A stretch of 64,000 bases of DNA from Bacillus thuringiensis (GCF_001182785.1 NZ_CP012100.1:248001-312000); one strand, 5' to 3'. Shown: positions 53,559 to 62,440, counted from the first letter of the stretch. Made by a program: numbers and translations. The notes: generated by a model not told the origin, from the letters alone.

Positions 53559-53639
53559 AATATGCACCCCTTTTCGAAAAACTTTTGACATTGCAGCAGC
53601 AGTTTCTATTTAATAATTAATTCCTATGACATAGCATCA

Positions 53640-53775
53640 CCCCTTTCAGGCAAAAACAAATAACCTTCCAGGAAAATGAATTGTTTACACAATGAAATAA
53701 AGTAACATAAAGTTCCTTTTTGTGTAATTTCATTAACCCGAAAGGCTATAAGTAGTTAGTGATATAAAAAAGAAA
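53640..53775 (-). promoter_or_regulatory. Leader with paired segments before the DUF4257 gene
   Basis: On the minus strand: TTTTTTATATCACTAACTAC, TTATAGCCTTTCGGG, then TTACACAA/TTGTGTAA, and CCTGAAAGGGG near the end. The opening string closely matches 62,560-62,620 before another gene. The space 53,776-53,922 is A+T-rich without a gene. Confidence 0.45.
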
Positions 53776-53922
53776 AATAAAAAAATGCAACTAAATTATA
53801 TCACAATGAAGTTCGTTTTATCTTTAAATTCAGAAAATTTATTCTGTTATTTAACTTTCTCAAGTTAACAAATCAAATTCTTTGATACCTTTACACTAAT
53901 AATTCGAAAGCCTGATTATTAT

Positions 53923-54348
53923 TTATTTTTTCAATCTGCCATCAATTATGCTATAGATTACACTACAATTTTGATAAATATAGAATTCCAGTATTTCAAA
54001 TGCTACCTGTTTTTCTTCAACGTTTTCATAATTGCATAAATTTATTATTCTCGTTCCTGTCTCTCGTACTAACCACAATACCTTTCGCTCAAATAAGAAA
54101 TAATAATATATATCAAAGAAATAAAAATCTTCTTGATATCCTATTAACTTATTTCGTATTATATTTTCCATCTTTATCAGCTCTGGATAATTTCCCAAAT
54201 CTATTTCTGACGGTGCAATACAGGTATTCCCTCCTAAATTTTTTTCAAGAATTAGTAATGTCTTCAGTACTTCGTTAAAACTGTTGTTTTTTGTTTCTTT
54301 TCCTTCTTTCCATTCTTTATTTTCGCGATTATAAATAGACACATTCAT
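53923..54348 (-). CDS. Hypothetical protein (141 aa)
   Basis: From the ATG at 54,348 (SD GAGGAG). Contains FDIYYYFLFERKVLWLVRET and a C-terminal IYQNCSVIYSIIDGRL. No signal peptide, no motif recognised. It follows a 100-aa gene in the same direction by about 30 bp. Confidence 0.55.
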   Translation of the reverse strand: MNVSIYNRENKEWKEGKETKNNSFNEVLKTLLILEKNLGGNTCIAPSEIDLGNYPELIKMENIIRNKLIGYQEDFYFFDIYYYFLFERKVLWLVRETGTRIINLCNYENVEEKQVAFEILEFYIYQNCSVIYSIIDGRLKK

Positions 54349-54378
54349 CAATATACACTCCTCTTTTTATCGTTTTTA

Positions 54379-54681
54379 TTAAAATAAAGTTCTATTACGA
54401 ATGTTACTAGTTACCATCTTATTGTAACTATCTTCAATTACATGTTGTTCTTTTTGATACTGATCCCATTCAGCGGCTGTGATATACGAGATAACATCTC
54501 CTACATGAATATAAACCGTATCACCTACTTTAACGCCTTCGAGTTCTGTATCGATGCTTAAATCGATATTTTCAATTCTAATTAATCTTTTGTTAATTAG
54601 TTTCCCTTTAGTTATTTTCCATCGATAAGCATTTAAGGTAACAGGATGTATTGTTTCTGAAATTCTCAATAAATGATTCAA
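54379..54681 (-). CDS. Hypothetical protein (100 aa)
   Basis: TTG start with AGGAGTG SD. Beta-rich middle (RLIRIENIDLSIDTELEGVK, then VGDTVYIHVGDVISYIT) that resembles a small beta-barrel domain. Preceded by a leader with a terminator-like hairpin at 54,712-54,775. Confidence 0.55.
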   Translation of the reverse strand: MNHLLRISETIHPVTLNAYRWKITKGKLINKRLIRIENIDLSIDTELEGVKVGDTVYIHVGDVISYITAAEWDQYQKEQHVIEDSYNKMVTSNIRNRTLF

Positions 54682-54711
54682 ATTATCACTCCTTTTTTAA
54701 GCAAAATAAAA

Positions 54712-54830
54712 AAGCAACCTAAAAGGAGAAGACATAACACATTAAAAATGCGTACTCTTCAACCCGATAGGTTGCTTTAATTACAGAAAGGAAAAAGAAA
54801 AAAGATTATATACTTATTATACCATACCAA
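54712..54830 (-). promoter_or_regulatory. Leader with attenuator-like hairpin
   Basis: On the minus strand: TATAAT near 54,822, then AAAGCAACCTA pairing about 45 nt later with TAGGTTGCTTT plus TTTATTTTG, immediately before the SD of the 100-aa gene. The long-loop terminator placed at the ribosome site suggests conditional read-through. The rest of the gap to 55,144 has no gene. Confidence 0.5.
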
Positions 54831-55144
54831 TAACCAAAATCATCCAATTCATATATAAAATTAATGTAGCCACTTTATAATTTTTATGAACATATAATTC
54901 TTAATCCTCAAAATAAAAAACCAATATTTTTATCTTTTCATTACAATACATGTAAATTTTATTTACATTTTTTCTAGTGAGAACCCAATACCAATCAAAC
55001 AATGATTTTAAAGCATCATCCACCAAACGCTTTCACTCTCCTCAATTATTAACTTTAAGAAGTTAGTTAATTATTACAGAAAGAAAATATTAAGATTTTA
55101 TGTTACAATAATTATTTGTTTCGTATATTAGAAAGGAGAAATTT

Positions 55145-55966
55145 ATGAATCTAATTAAAATTAAGATGACTGCATTATGCTTTATATTATTTTTATCAGC
55201 ATGTTCATCAGCTCAAAATGACTATGATTATAAGAACGACAAGGATGGTTATCTAGAAGCTATCGCAAAAAAGGAATATGAAATTGATAAAGAGTTGGAA
55301 GAAGTTGAAGACACATCAATTTCAGTTGATGAAAGAAAAAAATATGTCGATAAAGCAATTTCTATTATGAAAGAAGCAAAAAAGATTTCTCCACCTTCTG
55401 AATTTAAAACTGCAGATAAAGAATATGAAGAATATCTAGATTTATTTGCTAAGTTGGTGGATGAAGCAAAAGGAAGCCTTAAAAATGTAACTGCTGTACA
55501 TGAAAGTTTTAGTGAAAAGGATTTAGAAAAGTTAGTGAAGCAGATTGAAGCTTATGAAAAATCCTTAGGTAGTGATGCGAAAGAGAGCCTGATTAAAAAA
55601 AAGCGGGAACATAGACGAGTAACACAAGAGGAATATCTCAAGATAGTTAGCGTAGAAATTAGGAAATTTTATGATTGTTTTGGAGATGGAAACCTATCTG
55701 GTCGAAGCTCATATGAAATAGAAACTCTTGTAAAAGATGCTAGAGAACACTTACATAAAATATCTGGTACTGCTCCACCTAAAAAGTTTGATAATGCTGA
55801 GAAAAAATATAGGGAAGCAGCAGAAAAATTCTACGAACTATTAAGCTTACTTAGTATTGATCCAGAGATGAAAGAAAATAATACATCTGAAAAAGTACCT
55901 GTTTTATTTGATGAAGGCGTTAAATTAAATAGTGAGTTTATGGATATGTTAAAAGAGGATAAATAA
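55145..55966 (+). CDS. Coiled-coil lipoprotein (273 aa)
   Basis: Lipobox LSAC (LFLSACSSA). Charged and helical throughout, with two similar halves: KEAKKISPPSEFKTADKEYE and EHLHKISGTAPPKKFDNAEK align (a Pro-Pro followed by KF or FK and then A-[DE]-K-x-Y), which suggests an internal duplication. No enzyme motif. SD AAAGGAGA. Attached to the outer membrane face. A strong terminator follows. Confidence 0.75.
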   Translation: MNLIKIKMTALCFILFLSACSSAQNDYDYKNDKDGYLEAIAKKEYEIDKELEEVEDTSISVDERKKYVDKAISIMKEAKKISPPSEFKTADKEYEEYLDLFAKLVDEAKGSLKNVTAVHESFSEKDLEKLVKQIEAYEKSLGSDAKESLIKKKREHRRVTQEEYLKIVSVEIRKFYDCFGDGNLSGRSSYEIETLVKDAREHLHKISGTAPPKKFDNAEKKYREAAEKFYELLSLLSIDPEMKENNTSEKVPVLFDEGVKLNSEFMDMLKEDK

Positions 55967-56021
55967 TAGAGTAAATTCAATTAGATTTATTAGTTTTAAA
56001 CAATTTATTTTAAAAACTAAT

Positions 56022-56057
56022 GAAGTGTATGGACTTAAAAGTCCATACACTTCTACT
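56022..56057 (+). terminator. Terminator of the lipoprotein gene
   Basis: GAAGTGTATGGAC and GTCCATACACTTC, loop of 6 nt, then TACTTTT. Confidence 0.75.
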
Positions 56058-56094
56058 TTTGCGATTGCACTCCCTAATGTAACGTTTTAAACTT

Positions 56095-56220
56095 TTAATT
56101 TTCTTGCCCCGATAGAATTTCTTCTTCGCAATCTGTGCAACATGTTAATATTTGATAACCACCTACGATTTTAGTATCATGAAAATCTGATTCTCTTCCA
56201 CAAAATGTACACTTATTCAT
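56095..56220 (-). CDS. Small zinc-ribbon protein (41 aa)
   Basis: MNKCTFCGRESDFHDTK and later CCTDCEEEILSG: two CxxC pairs about 25 residues apart, so one zinc site. SD AAAGGAG. Too short for most ORF listings. Function unknown. Confidence 0.65.
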   Translation of the reverse strand: MNKCTFCGRESDFHDTKIVGGYQILTCCTDCEEEILSGQEN

Positions 56221-56292
56221 TATTCATTCTCCTTTCAATATTCCGTTTGATTCTCAAAATCAAATTACATGTGATTTGAACCATCAGTTTGC

Positions 56293-56338
56293 CGGCAAGT
56301 TTATGGTTCTTTTTGTTTGCGTCAAACTTATGCTTCCG
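56293..56338. repeat. Iteron-like repeats, block 1
   Basis: CGGCAAGTTTATGGTTC and CGTCAAACTTATGCTTCC, starts 27 bp apart. They match the four copies at 57,430-57,563 (consensus CGGCAA.NTTATG.TTCC). Confidence 0.5.
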
Positions 56339-56520
56339 GGATTTGAAGAATATTTTTAATGTCGTTTTTGTAACTTTTGAATAAAGTTTGATTATTTCTA
56401 ATTAAAATAGAAAAATTTATCGTTTGATTTTTTTGAAATTTAAGGTTCGATTTATTTTTCATATGGGAATGCTATTCGTTTTAAAAATATAACCTTTTCA
56501 CTCATAAGATAGAGTCTCAT

Positions 56521-57132
56521 TTAATAAAATTCATCATACTCTGAACAAAAACTTTCTACTTGCTTATCATATAGTTTAAAGAAAGTATTCTGTGATACTT
56601 CTAAGACTAATGCTTGATCTTTTGTTATCCCCTGATATACTCCTCTTATTATTCTTCCAGTAAGTCCATGTGACATTACTATTACTTTTTCTTTATTCTG
56701 TATAGAACGTAGCCATTCAGATACTCTCTCTACAACTGAATCATAGCTTTCTCCACTAGGAGAATTAAAATACCAATTGTGATTATTAGTATTTTCCATA
56801 AGTTCTGGCCAAGATTTTTCAATTTCTTTTGTAGTTAAACCAGCCCATTTACCGACAGTGACTTCTTTTAATCGATCGTCCAGTTTAACTTTGTTTCTAT
56901 CGTAACCTATAACCTCACATACTATTTCAGTACTTTGTTGCGCCCTTCCTAATGTACTGGAAATAAAATCCCAATCTTTAGAGTTATCTATTAGTACTTT
57001 TAGTAACTTTGCATTATTTTTGACTTGTTCAATGCCATCAGACGTTAGTGGTGAATCAAGTTCTCCCTGATACCGGCCTTTTACATTTAATTCAGTTTCT
57101 CCATGTCTAAGTAAATATATAATTTGTTTCAA
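56521..57132 (-). CDS. Histidine phosphatase family protein (GpmB/PhoE-like)
   Basis: 203 aa. Catalytic RHGETELN near residue 8, SSTLGRAQQSTEIV, and the second His in VIVMSHGLTGRIIRG. TTG at 57,132 is preferred over the ATG at 57,138, since GGGGG lies 6 nt before it. The family hydrolyses small phosphate esters or acts on phosphoproteins; substrate unknown. Flanked on both sides by iteron-like repeats. Confidence 0.88.
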   Translation of the reverse strand: MKQIIYLLRHGETELNVKGRYQGELDSPLTSDGIEQVKNNAKLLKVLIDNSKDWDFISSTLGRAQQSTEIVCEVIGYDRNKVKLDDRLKEVTVGKWAGLTTKEIEKSWPELMENTNNHNWYFNSPSGESYDSVVERVSEWLRSIQNKEKVIVMSHGLTGRIIRGVYQGITKDQALVLEVSQNTFFKLYDKQVESFCSEYDEFY

Positions 57133-57429
57133 ACTCATACCCCCAAAATATTTAAAATCTAATACCTATTCTTTATAAAATTAAACAATCCCCTAATTTA
57201 ATTTTAAACCAACCGACCAACTTAGCAAATTAAAATTATCTCAATCCCCCGTTTTTATGAAGAGCGAATGTTCAACGGATTACCCATAATGTAGAAAAAT
57301 AACTAGAATTTACTTGGTTCAAAATCTAATTACTTTAAGCTATTAAACCAAACTTTCGCAATATAAAAGAATAAGGCTCTTGTCATCACAGGTTTTTTAT
57401 CAAACTTTATTACAAAGTAACAGCATTCA

Positions 57430-57563
57430 CGGCAAGCTTATGGGTTAATAATTAAACCATAGCAAAGTTATGCTTCCTTTTTCCTCGATTAATCCACTCC
57501 CTTTTTTCAAAAAGATGTGATTTCCGGCAAAGTTATACTTCCTTTAGTGGTAACTTTATGGGT
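57430..57563. repeat. Iteron-like repeats, block 2
   Basis: CGGCAAGCTTATGGGTT (57,430), AGCAAAGTTATGCTTCC (57,461), CGGCAAAGTTATACTTCC (57,525), GGTAACTTTATGGGT (57,549). Degenerate and in direct orientation. The remaining part of 57,133-57,589 shows no gene. Confidence 0.5.
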
Positions 57564-57589
57564 AAAGTCACATTACATATTTTAAATAA

Positions 57590-58444
57590 TTATTCTTTAA
57601 TACCCTTATTTGTTAGATTAAACAGCTGTCTTTGTTCCTCAGTTACAGGAAATGCCCTGCTATATCCCTTTTTCGCATGAAATACCATATGATGATTTAC
57701 AATCAAATATTGATTAACAATAAAATTCAACATATTATTAACCGCCAAAGCCGAGTATTGATTTGTAATACGTCTTTGTGGCTGCGATACTATTACTTGA
57801 TCACACGAAATATCACTGGGTGCTATTGTATCCTCATCTGTTAAAACATCTGGATACAATTCAGCAACAGGTGCTAAAATTGTTTCACCTTTCACTCTTA
57901 ACCCTGTTACTGTTTGCCCTGTATAACCGCTCTCTTCTTGTTGTTTAATAGTTTCCTCACTTGGATTTCCTTTTATTAAATCTACTGCATCATTACCTGT
58001 GTCTATATAAACAATATTTTCTTGTTCATTGAAAAATTGATGAAATTGTTGTCTTGAAAAATTATTATCGACGCAGCTGATAAGAATTTTTATTGATTCC
58101 TTTTTATTATTTACTTTCAATGAATCAAATAATTTCATTAAAAGATCAGTAGTTTCTATATACTCTTCAGAATATGACCGCAAATCAATTCCAAACGGAT
58201 TAGAATATCTATTTGCTAATACGTCTGCTTTTTTCTTACCTATCTCATTTTTAATGAAATACTGATTTCTTAAGTTTTTCTCTTCAATACTATCTGCATC
58301 TGCTAAAATCCCCTTGATTTCCGTAATTCTAGAAGTAACCATTTGCTGCGCTACATACTGAGCCACTAATGATCCCGTACCACCAGTACCAACTTGAACA
58401 ATATGAATAGGAATATCTACATTAAATGGATATAATTGAATCAT
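57590..58444 (-). CDS. E1/ThiF-like enzyme (PRTRC-type)
   Basis: 284 aa. N-terminal Rossmann motif VGTGGTGSLVAQYVAQ (residues 18-33), ADADSIEEKNLRNQ (acidic pair and Arg for ATP and adenylation), ILISCVDNNFSRQQF, and a C-terminal DISCDQVIVSQPQRRITNQ with Cys214, which corresponds to the PSC-type segment of PRTRC ThiF proteins. E1/ThiF enzymes adenylate the C-terminus of ubiquitin-like proteins. ATG overlaps the JAB gene stop (ATGA). SD GAGGTGG. Last gene of the run. Confidence 0.82.
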   Translation of the reverse strand: MIQLYPFNVDIPIHIVQVGTGGTGSLVAQYVAQQMVTSRITEIKGILADADSIEEKNLRNQYFIKNEIGKKKADVLANRYSNPFGIDLRSYSEEYIETTDLLMKLFDSLKVNNKKESIKILISCVDNNFSRQQFHQFFNEQENIVYIDTGNDAVDLIKGNPSEETIKQQEESGYTGQTVTGLRVKGETILAPVAELYPDVLTDEDTIAPSDISCDQVIVSQPQRRITNQYSALAVNNMLNFIVNQYLIVNHHMVFHAKKGYSRAFPVTEEQRQLFNLTNKGIKE

Positions 58445-59436
58445 ATTTCGTCCACCTCATGAATTGCAGACTCTACAACCTCCACTTGTTCCAGTGGTCC
58501 ATTAACATTAAAAGGTGATGCAAATACCTTTGTAAGGTCTACTTGTTGATGTAACCCATCTTTATAAATCCTTGCATGTATTGAAGGAAAATATCGATGT
58601 AATCTACCTACAATTACATAAATAATATTTGGAACAACCTCATTTTGATTATCCAATACACTTGGTATTTCACTCATATTATGATGTGAATGTATTTGAA
58701 GCACTAATCTCTTCTCCATTTGCATTAAAATATCAGTCTCAGGTTTAACCCAATATTTATTTACTTTTTGCTTAGGAAAGACTATTTCATAACACCCATT
58801 TTGATCAAGATATACTTCTGCATGTAATTCTAACTCTTTAGTAGCGTAGAATTTTGCATGCTCTATAAAAGTTTGAAGTATATACTGTGGTATTGGAAAG
58901 AAAGGTGTAATTTTAGTACTATTCCCTTTTTTCTTCATGTCAATGGATACTGTGATAATATTTTTATCTTTGATATAACCCATTATTACATGACCTTTTA
59001 CCAATTCATCGTATCCTGAGTTCTCCATTCTTTCTCTCAATTTTTCTCCACTAATTTCCATGAAGTCTGGTTTTCCGTTATTAAGAATCTCTTCTTCACT
59101 AAAGTACTCTATTAAAGCATGTGTGTTACCCCAATACTTCACTACAGTTTCATTATTAAGCTTCCACAATTTATAATCTCTAATTATTGCATCGTTATTG
59201 GGTTTCTGTTTATTATCTTTTTGCTCTTTCTTAGATGCCTGCTGCTGTTTATTTCTATTAGGTTCTTTTAATCTTGATGCTCTATTTTCTTCGCTGGCCC
59301 TTTTTTGTTCCTCCATCTTTTGTATTGCCAAAATCGTTCCTTCATCTAAGCTATTTATTGTTTCGGCTCCATTTTTTTCACTTTGTTCATTTTCCTCTAA
59401 TAAATAATCAAAAATATCAAGTTCTTTTTTACTCAT
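58441..59436 (-). CDS. JAB/MPN+ metallopeptidase-like protein (PRTRC A-like)
   Basis: 331 aa from the ATG at 59,436 (SD AAGGAGGA). N-terminal part charged and Gln/Lys-rich (about 40-90), then a C-terminal JAB domain with LQIHSHHNMSEIPSVLD: the HxH...S...D zinc signature at about 249-262. JAB peptidases remove ubiquitin-like proteins or trim their tails. The fusion of a disordered N-terminus to the JAB domain recalls PRTRC protein A. It is translationally coupled with the E1 gene. Confidence 0.82.
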   Translation of the reverse strand: MSKKELDIFDYLLEENEQSEKNGAETINSLDEGTILAIQKMEEQKRASEENRASRLKEPNRNKQQQASKKEQKDNKQKPNNDAIIRDYKLWKLNNETVVKYWGNTHALIEYFSEEEILNNGKPDFMEISGEKLRERMENSGYDELVKGHVIMGYIKDKNIITVSIDMKKKGNSTKITPFFPIPQYILQTFIEHAKFYATKELELHAEVYLDQNGCYEIVFPKQKVNKYWVKPETDILMQMEKRLVLQIHSHHNMSEIPSVLDNQNEVVPNIIYVIVGRLHRYFPSIHARIYKDGLHQQVDLTKVFASPFNVNGPLEQVEVVESAIHEVDEI

Positions 59437-59452
59437 AATAACTTCCTCCTTA

Positions 59453-60190
59453 TTATTTTGAATTCTTAAATTCATTAACCAATTGCTTATATGTTTTCTT
59501 ATATGAAACTAACCAATTATCATTAAATTCTTTTCCATCTAAAAAACTAAAAAGTTGGAAAACATCAGATTTATTTTTTAATTCTAGATCCTTCGAAATT
59601 CTATCCGGCGTATACATATCTGCACCGAATGGTAATTGGTGAAACCATCGTTCAAAAGCTGTTAAATTTTCTATTGTTGGAGGTTTATTCCCACCCATGC
59701 ATATATTCCCACTATAGTAGACATTCGGAAATGGATATACATATAGTGGAGAATCTAATTTAATAGGTTCATCTTTCATCGCATATGCAAATGCACTCTG
59801 AAAAGATTTAACCCCTTTTGGATTTTGTAATACCGCGAGTACTAATAAGACCTTTGGAAAACCCACAATATTAAAAGTTAATTTTTCTTTATGATTACCT
59901 CTCCATAACTCAACTTTTCTACTTGCTTTCTCTAATTCCAAAAAATAAAAGTGCTTAATTCCATCTTTTGTACCAACAGAAAGATGCTGCTTTAAATTCT
60001 TAGGAATAAAACCTGAATCATAATTAAATTCAAAGTCTAATTCTTCCTTTGCTAGTGAAATAGACCTAGCAATAGATTTTCCAAGCTCCACCGCAGGAAA
60101 TTTAAAATCCTTTTTTATTACTCCTAAATCATCCACAATCTTTGCTTCTACTATTGGAGAATGTTCCTCAATTTTTAAATAAATTGTCAA
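59453..60190 (-). CDS. E2-like protein (PRTRC B-like)
   Basis: 245 aa from the TTG at 60,190 (SD GGGAGGA, 7 nt). A C-terminal YPFPNVYYSGNICMGGNKPP puts a Cys at about 164 in the place of the catalytic Cys of prokaryotic E2-like proteins, followed by WFHQLPFGADMYTPD. The first half (KIVDDLGVIKKDF and onward) is not assigned. Overlaps the upstream gene by 23 bp. Neighbours E1 and JAB support the call. Confidence 0.72.
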   Translation of the reverse strand: MTIYLKIEEHSPIVEAKIVDDLGVIKKDFKFPAVELGKSIARSISLAKEELDFEFNYDSGFIPKNLKQHLSVGTKDGIKHFYFLELEKASRKVELWRGNHKEKLTFNIVGFPKVLLVLAVLQNPKGVKSFQSAFAYAMKDEPIKLDSPLYVYPFPNVYYSGNICMGGNKPPTIENLTAFERWFHQLPFGADMYTPDRISKDLELKNKSDVFQLFSFLDGKEFNDNWLVSYKKTYKQLVNEFKNSK

Positions 60191-60767
60191 AGTAAGTCCT
60201 CCCAACAATTTCTTCTTTATATAGGCTAAAATTAAAATTTTCTTTTTCTTCTTGAACTTTTTTTATGAAATACACCACTTCAAATAGTTCAATCCAAGTA
60301 AATACGTCAAAATATTCAAATTGACTACACATAACAAAAGCAAATTCATTATCGAATTCGTTATCCACATCTTCTTTAAAATGGATTACCTTATCCTTAA
60401 ATACATTCTTAATATCATTCATTTCATATCCAGAAGGTAGGGGAATGAAAACTAATATAATAGGTTCATCAAAATCTCCTTCAAATAGTTCATTCGCTTC
60501 ACATTCTAGATACTCTCTAACAGTAGCTTCTTCTAAATATCCAATACAGTTAAGTATTCCTTCTACAAGCTCTGTATATGGATTGAAGCCATTATAGGAA
60601 TAGAATTCTGCATTCCAATCTAATTTCTGGATTACAACCTCTTCAAATAATTCCGCTGGTACCCCTTCATTCTTCATTGAGATAAATAAAGAAATAAGAT
60701 TTATTATTGTTAGATTAGAATTTTCTTCATGTTCATCCATCTCTAAACCTTCCCATATATCTATCAT
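60168..60767 (-). CDS. Unrecognised partner protein, 199 aa
   Basis: Acidic, no signal peptide. SD AAGGAG. The final third (MNDIKNVFKDKVIHF, then FAFVMCSQFEYFDVFTWIEL) can be aligned with the end of the neighbour at 60,780-61,304, so the two may be diverged paralogues. It overlaps the E2-like gene and belongs to the same transcript. No database family recalled. Confidence 0.65.
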   Translation of the reverse strand: MIDIWEGLEMDEHEENSNLTIINLISLFISMKNEGVPAELFEEVVIQKLDWNAEFYSYNGFNPYTELVEGILNCIGYLEEATVREYLECEANELFEGDFDEPIILVFIPLPSGYEMNDIKNVFKDKVIHFKEDVDNEFDNEFAFVMCSQFEYFDVFTWIELFEVVYFIKKVQEEKENFNFSLYKEEIVGRTYFDNLFKN

Positions 60768-60779
60768 GATCAGGACTCC

Positions 60780-61304
60780 TTACTCTTTAATTAATATCAA
60801 TAAATCTATATATCGATTCAATTTCTTTGTATCTAACACATCATGAATGTCTTCATGGATTACATAAAATACATCTTCATTAGCATAGTCACTTATTAAA
60901 ACTAAATCCGGAAATATATCCTTTATATTTTTTAAATCGATGTTACTTTTAATTTGTAATAAACACGTATCATTTAAAAATAGCTTTTTATTGTATTCTC
61001 GAAATACTGAGTCTTCTAATTGAAATAAATATACTTCTTCCTCATCCATTAAAAATGCTGCTTGAAACTTACATTCATCATTTATCGATTGCAGTAACGC
61101 ATTAACAAAATTAATATGGGCGCATTCACTATTAGACTCAATATCATGATCTTGAATAGCAATTTCGTAATCATCCATATTAGCTTTTGCTAGCAAGTCT
61201 TTAGAACTACAAATAAAATAGATTAATTGAAAAAAAGAATTGTACATGTCGTATATACCAGTAGTATCATTTCCAACAAAAAACTCTTCAATATCATTCC
61301 ACAT
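60780..61304 (-). CDS. Unrecognised partner protein, 174 aa
   Basis: From the ATG at 61,304 (SD GAGGGGA). Acidic; C-terminal part LKNIKDIFPDLVLISDYANE, then VFYVIHEDIHDVLD, resembles its neighbour. No signal peptide or metal motif. Position between the 104-108 aa gene and the E2-like gene suggests a substrate, adaptor or regulator of the modification system. Confidence 0.65.
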   Translation of the reverse strand: MWNDIEEFFVGNDTTGIYDMYNSFFQLIYFICSSKDLLAKANMDDYEIAIQDHDIESNSECAHINFVNALLQSINDECKFQAAFLMDEEEVYLFQLEDSVFREYNKKLFLNDTCLLQIKSNIDLKNIKDIFPDLVLISDYANEDVFYVIHEDIHDVLDTKKLNRYIDLLILIKE

Positions 61305-61326
61305 ATAATCCCCTCTTTTTCTACCA

Positions 61327-61638
61327 TTAAAAAAATGGGAAGTCTTCATCTGTTGTATCTGCATATTCAACATTTCCTGTGATTTCATCTAAAATAGTTT
61401 GATTTTCGAATAATTCAGGTCTCATGTAATCTGCAGCTGCTACTATTAATTCAAGTTGAAAGTTCTGATCCAATAACTCTTTAACCGAGAATGAATCTTT
61501 ACGTATAAACTTTAGAACTTTCGCTAAATCAATAGGTACCATTAAATCATCCACATCTAATTCACGATTATTCATCTCTAACAAAGAATTCTCAAATTCT
61601 TTGTAATTAAAGACGGCCACTTTTTTTATTATTTTCAT
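61327..61638 (-). CDS. Unrecognised first gene of the modification run (about 103 aa)
   Basis: Reads MKIIKKVAVFNYKEFENSLL, then LDVDDLMVPIDLAKVLKFIR. The N-terminal pattern (IIKKxxxFxYxxxE/L) slightly recalls PRTRC C-type ubiquitin-like proteins, but there is no C-terminal Gly; it ends EDFPFF. Start uncertain: GTG 61,653, TTG 61,644 or ATG 61,638. It follows a terminator-like hairpin, so it is probably first of its transcript. Confidence 0.55.
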   Translation of the reverse strand: MKIIKKVAVFNYKEFENSLLEMNNRELDVDDLMVPIDLAKVLKFIRKDSFSVKELLDQNFQLELIVAAADYMRPELFENQTILDEITGNVEYADTTDEDFPFF

Positions 61639-61668
61639 AGTCAATTTATCCACCCTTCTTAGAAAATA

Positions 61669-61699
61669 AAAAAGACAAGGAATTGATCCTCGTCTTTTT
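61669..61699 (-). terminator. Terminator or attenuator between the 61-aa gene and the run
   Basis: AAAAAGACAAGGA and TCCTCGTCTTTTT around ATTGA. It either ends the upstream genes or controls read-through into the E2/JAB/E1 run. Confidence 0.7.
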
Positions 61700-61710
61700 C
61701 ATAACTGCAG

Positions 61711-61896
61711 TTAATTTTTCTCTTCATATTCGATTACCATAACCAAAAGCGGTTGGCCTTGTTCACGTTCCATGAACCCGCTCGGTGTTATTTTTTTAAC
61801 TATTTTTCCATGATTATCACAATACTTTAAAAAACCATTCACTTCATCATCAATTCTTAACGCATCAGCAATAACAGTTCTAATTTGTAATAACAT
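61711..61896 (-). CDS. Cse60/DUF2758-like small protein (61 aa)
   Basis: Strand-helix-strand pattern: MLLQIRTVIADALRIDDEVN, GKIVKKITPSG, LLVMVIEYEE. It resembles B. subtilis Cse60-type proteins in size and layout; this is from memory and weak. Perfect AGGAGG SD. Could alternatively be a small accessory of the downstream modification genes. Confidence 0.5.
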   Translation of the reverse strand: MLLQIRTVIADALRIDDEVNGFLKYCDNHGKIVKKITPSGFMEREQGQPLLVMVIEYEEKN

Positions 61897-61918
61897 AATA
61901 AATTCCTCCTAATATTTT

Positions 61919-62440
61919 TTATTTTAAATATGTAATTTCAGAAATTCGAAATCCATCTATTTCTGGTACATATTTAAATTCCAGAATTAAGTCGTTTTGT
62001 TTTACCAAAAACAATCCTTTTTTTACTTTTGTAACAGTTCTTGGTTCTTCATAATTAAATAGACTTGGTTTACTTTTATAAGTAACTTTGTAATTCTTAT
62101 TTGTACTAAAATAGTCTGATGTAAATTCATCAGCTAATTCTGCAGTTGTTACATGATTTCCTAAAAACATTTCTATTTCTTTTTTGTTTTGATAAATAGT
62201 TAAGTGACCGTTCTTATCAATATCATCAAATATTAATTTGAATTGCCCACCTAAGTCATTAATCACATTTTGTGATAATTCATCTTCAAACAAATAATCG
62301 TATTGAATCTTTTGTTTCAAATCTTCTACTTTGATTGGAGTTAAAGCATCAGTTTGAGGTTCATCCTTTATAAAGGTGTTATAAAAAACAAACATCATAG
62401 CTAAAACGCCTAACACTAAAAATAATCTTTTGATCTTCAT
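61919..62440 (-). CDS. Membrane-anchored or secreted protein (173 aa)
   Basis: N-terminal basic residues and one hydrophobic helix (RLFLVLGVLAMMFVFYNTF), then an extracellular part without Cys (GGQFKLIFDDIDKNGHLTIY, and KGLFLVKQNDLILEFKYVPE). No recognised domain. The first gene after a long attenuator-like leader; 20 bp before the 61-aa gene. Confidence 0.6.
   Translation of the reverse strand: MKIKRLFLVLGVLAMMFVFYNTFIKDEPQTDALTPIKVEDLKQKIQYDYLFEDELSQNVINDLGGQFKLIFDDIDKNGHLTIYQNKKEIEMFLGNHVTTAELADEFTSDYFSTNKNYKVTYKSKPSLFNYEEPRTVTKVKKGLFLVKQNDLILEFKYVPEIDGFRISEITYLK

Noticed and set aside
61711..61896. 61-aa protein as the ubiquitin-like modifier of the system
   Set aside because: No C-terminal Gly (ends EEKN) and separated from the E2/JAB/E1 run by a terminator; its layout resembles Cse60-type proteins better. 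Not fully excluded.
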